Below, piece by piece: positions 60,989-64,000 of a stretch of DNA of 64,000 bases (its first letter is position 1; the number at the start of each line of letters is the position of its first letter). The DNA comes from an uncultured bacterium (GTDB taxonomy: Bacteria > Planctomycetota > GCA-002687715): NCBI GenBank assembly GCA_902826835.1, contig CADEGH010000008.1, forward strand, positions 178,404 through 242,403, in the 5' to 3' direction. The notes beneath the pieces are model-generated. The model was not told the origin of the DNA. It did not search any database and saw only the letters and a program-made list of their open reading frames with translations. The translations under genes were made by a program, and so were the position numbers.

Positions 60989-63742
60989 TCAGTCACTCCG
61001 CACGATCGTGAGGCCAAACACCCGGTAAGTTGTGGTCGAGCTTTCGGCCAGGCGGATGACCAGGGTGTGTCGTCCCGGCGAGAGTTCGGCGGCGGGGAGC
61101 TCGATGGATCGGGTGTGGAGGTGGGGGATGGCGACGCGGCTGTCGGAGTCGAGAGGTCGTCCGTCCAACTCGATAGTCAGGCCGGCCTCGCCACAAAAGG
61201 GGAGGAGTGGGCGAACTCCGAGTTGATGCCAGAGTTCCACGCGCGCACGACGGAAGGCAAGGGCGTCAGGAAGTTCCCAGTCGACCCGAAATTCGGAAAC
61301 GCCGGGACGGGCCAAGAGCAGCATGGGCTCGGGTGTGACGATTCGATTTTCGGACTGGCACAAGAATTCGAGAGCCGCGCCTTGCAGGGCGATTTCGGTG
61401 CTCTCGAACCGGAATCCGGCGATGAGGCGTTCGTCGTGCACGCCAATCCTGGACCGATTGCCGCCATCGGGTGAGACTCGGACTTCGGTGTTCGCCAGTT
61501 CGGGGAGAGAATCGAGAGTCGAGGCGGGATCGAGCTTCAACTCCTCGCAGGCGCCGCGGGCGCGGGCGTGCCCGAATGCGACTCCTTCCGCGAAGTTGGC
61601 CGCGAGTCCGAGAGGCCGGGTCCCGCTCGAGAATTTATTGGTGAGGACCTCCCGGACTTCGGCTTCGAGCGCGGGATCGCCGATCATTCCGACCAGGCGA
61701 CCGGCCAGGAGAATTTCTGCTGGGGCTGCCACCTCCTCGGCGAACTGCCGGACCCAGACTCGTGCACACGGCTTGTCCGCTGCCGAGAGCACCACCCTCG
61801 CCGCATCGAGACCGATCACCCGCGCCAACTCGTCGATCCCCCAATCACCGGGGAGCACCTCGTCGAGTCGGCCTGTCTGGCGCGAGGCCCGCAGCCGGAA
61901 TGCCAGCGCTTCCAAGTAGCGCGCAAGGCTCCGCCTCAGGGTCTGATCGGTGGCGGTGGCACGAACCAGGGGCACGAGGTTCGGAAGGTGGCATGCGTCG
62001 GGAAGGTAAGGCGAAATTGGTGCCGGATTGCCACGGTTCCCCGAAGCCGCCAGGGCGCGCCGAATGATAGCGGCCGCGACCTCCAAAGTGAGACGCAGCG
62101 ATTCCGAGCTCGCGCCGGGAATGCCAGTCGTCCATAGGGTCGGGAGATCCGCTTCCGTGCCGCAGCCCGCCAGCGCTGCGAGCCCGAGCAGTCGAATCCG
62201 GGCATTCCGGGCCGGGTCCTGCCACAAGCTCCGAGCGGTTCGACGGTACGAGTCGAGTTCGATGCCGGAAGGAGGTGGCCTATCACACGACTCCACCATC
62301 AATCGTGCAAAGAGCGCCGGCGCGGACTGGGATGATGCCTCGGAATCGGTCCGGGCACCGTCGAGAACCTCCGCGAGAAACCAGTCTCGAAGGAGTCGAT
62401 CAGGAGACAGGCGCGAAGCCGCGATTGCTCGGGCGGCAACATGCCGGGCGCTCCGGGCATCGCCGACCGCAAGTGCGGCGGCGACTCTTGACAAAGCCCC
62501 CTGAGGCTCGCTCGGTCCGACCCGTCCGATAATCCCCTCGAGCTCCGCGTCGCGAACCGTCCATCTGGCAATGGGCACGGGGATCTCGCGCGCGAGTTCG
62601 AAGACCCGCCGGATATCCGCCTCCTGGCGAGCCTGGTGCAGATCGCGCGCGTGTCGCAACTGATTAATCACCCAGTTCGACCCGCCCGCGACCATGCCAA
62701 CCACGACGATGAAGAGCGCCAGACTCACCATGCGAGCGGCGTGTCTGCGCAAGCCGCGCCTCGCACGCTCCAAGAGGGTCGAACTGCGGGCGCTCACCGC
62801 GTCGCCGTGTTGCCACCGCGCGAGGTCGTCGGCCAACTCCCGGGCGGTCGGGTAGCGCCGGTCCCATTCGAGATCAGTCGCCTTGCCCACGATGGCACTC
62901 AGGCCCGCATCGATATCGGGAACGATCGTGTGGAGAGGCTCGAAGCCGAACCGACAGAGCCCTCGCTCCGCGGCATGCCGACCCGCGAGGAGGTCGTGCA
63001 GAGTAGCCCCGAGCGAATAAACATCGGACTGGCACCGGGCCTCGGAGCCCCCGCTCAGGACTTCGGGGGCGGCATAGGCCTCCGTGAGACAGCTCGTGGC
63101 CAGCCTTTCGGGCTCACGCCCTGCGCGGCGGGCGAGCCCGAAATCGACCAGGATGGCCGGCGCGCGGAGGGCCTCCTCCCCGCGAGTTCGGCGGCACTCG
63201 AGCATGATATTGGACGGCTTCACGTCACCGTGCACGAGCTTCCGCTGGTGAACTGCGGCCAGTGCGGAGGCGATTTCGGCAATACGGCTCACTGCGAGTC
63301 GGACGTATTCCTTCCGTGCGGGTCGAAGCGACGGCGTGGATCGAATCTCCTCGAAGACTCGAGCCAGATCGCGGCCATGGATCCACCGCATGGCGATGAA
63401 GCTGCATTCCGGATCCGCGCCGAACGCGTACACCTCCGCGATGTGCGGATGGTGAATGCGACTGAGCAGGCGAGCCTCGTGACGGAAGCGGCCGCGAAAG
63501 TCGGGCAGGGCCGGACCGTCCAGGACTTTGAGCGCCACCGGTCGACCCCCCAACGACAATTGCGAGGCCAGATACACGCGCCCCATACCTCCGCATCCAA
63601 GGGAGGCACGAATCAGATAGTCCCCGATCACGCGCGGCGGCACTGGCGCGGCCAATACGGTTCGAGGCGGCCGGCTTGCGACGGAAGAAAGGGCGACCGA
63701 AGGATGGCCGGGGACGATCGACATGGGCACGGGATCAGCCAC
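60989..63742 (-). CDS. Membrane serine/threonine kinase with a large C-terminal region
   Basis: The GTG at 63742 overlaps the sigma gene stop by 8 nt (GTGGCTGA); an ATG at 63724 is an alternative. The 917-residue protein has a kinase domain at about 40-320: LGCGGMGRV, VALKVL, VHGDVKPSN with HGD in place of HRD near 170, and an intact DFG. A transmembrane helix lies near 336-356. The C-terminal 550 residues are not recognised: helices first, then a beta-rich end. Its closing segment resembles a beta-sandwich (LSPGRHTLVIRLAES). It pairs with the partial sigma gene. Confidence 0.86.
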   Translation of the reverse strand: MADPVPMSIVPGHPSVALSSVASRPPRTVLAAPVPPRVIGDYLIRASLGCGGMGRVYLASQLSLGGRPVALKVLDGPALPDFRGRFRHEARLLSRIHHPHIAEVYAFGADPECSFIAMRWIHGRDLARVFEEIRSTPSLRPARKEYVRLAVSRIAEIASALAAVHQRKLVHGDVKPSNIMLECRRTRGEEALRAPAILVDFGLARRAGREPERLATSCLTEAYAAPEVLSGGSEARCQSDVYSLGATLHDLLAGRHAAERGLCRFGFEPLHTIVPDIDAGLSAIVGKATDLEWDRRYPTARELADDLARWQHGDAVSARSSTLLERARRGLRRHAARMVSLALFIVVVGMVAGGSNWVINQLRHARDLHQARQEADIRRVFELAREIPVPIARWTVRDAELEGIIGRVGPSEPQGALSRVAAALAVGDARSARHVAARAIAASRLSPDRLLRDWFLAEVLDGARTDSEASSQSAPALFARLMVESCDRPPPSGIELDSYRRTARSLWQDPARNARIRLLGLAALAGCGTEADLPTLWTTGIPGASSESLRLTLEVAAAIIRRALAASGNRGNPAPISPYLPDACHLPNLVPLVRATATDQTLRRSLARYLEALAFRLRASRQTGRLDEVLPGDWGIDELARVIGLDAARVVLSAADKPCARVWVRQFAEEVAAPAEILLAGRLVGMIGDPALEAEVREVLTNKFSSGTRPLGLAANFAEGVAFGHARARGACEELKLDPASTLDSLPELANTEVRVSPDGGNRSRIGVHDERLIAGFRFESTEIALQGAALEFLCQSENRIVTPEPMLLLARPGVSEFRVDWELPDALAFRRARVELWHQLGVRPLLPFCGEAGLTIELDGRPLDSDSRVAIPHLHTRSIELPAAELSPGRHTLVIRLAESSTTTYRVFGLTIVRSD

Positions 63743-64000
63743 GCAGAATCGCGCGGAGCCGGTGGAGCAGCCGCGCCCTCAAGCCGCGAACGGCGGAAGT
63801 CGAACGATGCAGGCGGAAAGCGAGCTCCGAGTCGGTCATTTCTCCGGTCATCGCCGCCGCCACGACGAGCCGCCGACGCGTGGTCATTTCGAGTAGCCAC
63901 GCCAGAGCACCGCGCCGGAGATCAGCCAGTTGGTCGGGGGCATTCCCGCGCGGTTCCGAGCGAGCGGGGCTCGCGAGGATGTCGCTCATCGGAGACCGCC
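63735..64000 (-). CDS. ECF-type sigma factor, C-terminal part (region 4), truncated by the window edge
   Basis: The frame is open to the right edge of the window, so the true start is not seen; an internal ATG at 63989 is probably not the start. The end reads RRRLVVAAAMTGEMTDSELA, followed by FRLHRSTSAVRGLRARLLHRL, a sigma region 4 helix-turn-helix pattern. Its stop overlaps the GTG of the kinase gene. This makes a fourth sigma/kinase pair. Confidence 0.65.
   Translation of the reverse strand, partial: RSPMSDILASPARSEPRGNAPDQLADLRRGALAWLLEMTTRRRLVVAAAMTGEMTDSELAFRLHRSTSAVRGLRARLLHRLRAILRG

Overview
This is a high-G+C bacterial window, about 64 kb, with the character of the Planctomycetota. 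The evidence is the density of ECF sigma factor/serine-threonine kinase gene pairs, kinases fused to WD40, TPR or sulfatase-modifying-factor-like domains, DWG and HGD variants of the kinase motifs, very large secreted TIG-repeat proteins, and di-heme peroxidase, DUF4331 and DUF4198 proteins. This lineage call is an inference from gene content; there is no rRNA. I see no tRNA, CRISPR array, insertion sequence or prophage.

Layout. 1-149: tail of a DCC/DUF393 thiol-disulfide oxidoreductase-like gene. 235-5946: a two-gene operon preceded by a 35-nt palindrome. It encodes an AAA/DUF4143 ATPase and a 1492-residue protein with a PD-(D/E)xK nuclease-like head, a STAND-type NTPase and a long helical-repeat tail. 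It looks like an anti-phage (Avs-like) system and is the best candidate for something new. 6032-22907 (all minus): WD40 kinase with its sigma factor, a transglutaminase-like TPR protein, an astacin/TIG giant, a lipoprotein hydrolase and a small zinc-ribbon protein. 23083-27515 (plus): sigma factor with a kinase-FGE fusion, then sigma factor with a ChrR-like cupin anti-sigma factor. 27540-27786: a decayed remnant of a secreted-protein gene. 28003-30514: DUF4331, lipoprotein and DUF4198 operon. 30517-37519 (minus): DEAD-box helicase, secreted beta-rich protein, EEP-family nuclease/phosphatase and a thioredoxin-fold TPR protein. 37697-37864: a chain of stable hairpins ending in an intrinsic terminator, a candidate small RNA or leader. 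37926-40865: gamma-glutamyltransferase and an FHA-zinc ribbon-kinase. 40866-44186 (minus): two membrane-anchored envelope proteins. 44298-47480: a flippase and a secreted protein. 47485-51324 (minus): a TPR, zinc-finger, LemA, M48 peptidase operon chained by start/stop overlaps. 51468-52835: a secreted protein. 52845-56680 (minus): kinase and sigma factor pair. 56831-58504: di-heme cytochrome c peroxidase. 58612-60570: AlbA_2/HATPase/TPR protein. 60989-64000 (minus): a fourth kinase and the tail of its sigma factor.

How the genes work together. Signal transduction dominates. Four kinases are read directly after an ECF sigma factor, three of them by overlapping start and stop codons and one after a 3-nt gap, so each pair is probably one signalling unit. 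A fifth sigma factor is coupled to a cupin anti-sigma factor. Most other genes encode exported or surface proteins. Five of them, plus the decayed remnant, share a beta-rich module that closes with a Q-x(4)-D-P-type signature and sits at the C-terminus in four of the six. The left-end operon and the AlbA_2 gene look like accessory genes, possibly defence functions, set in this housekeeping and signalling background.
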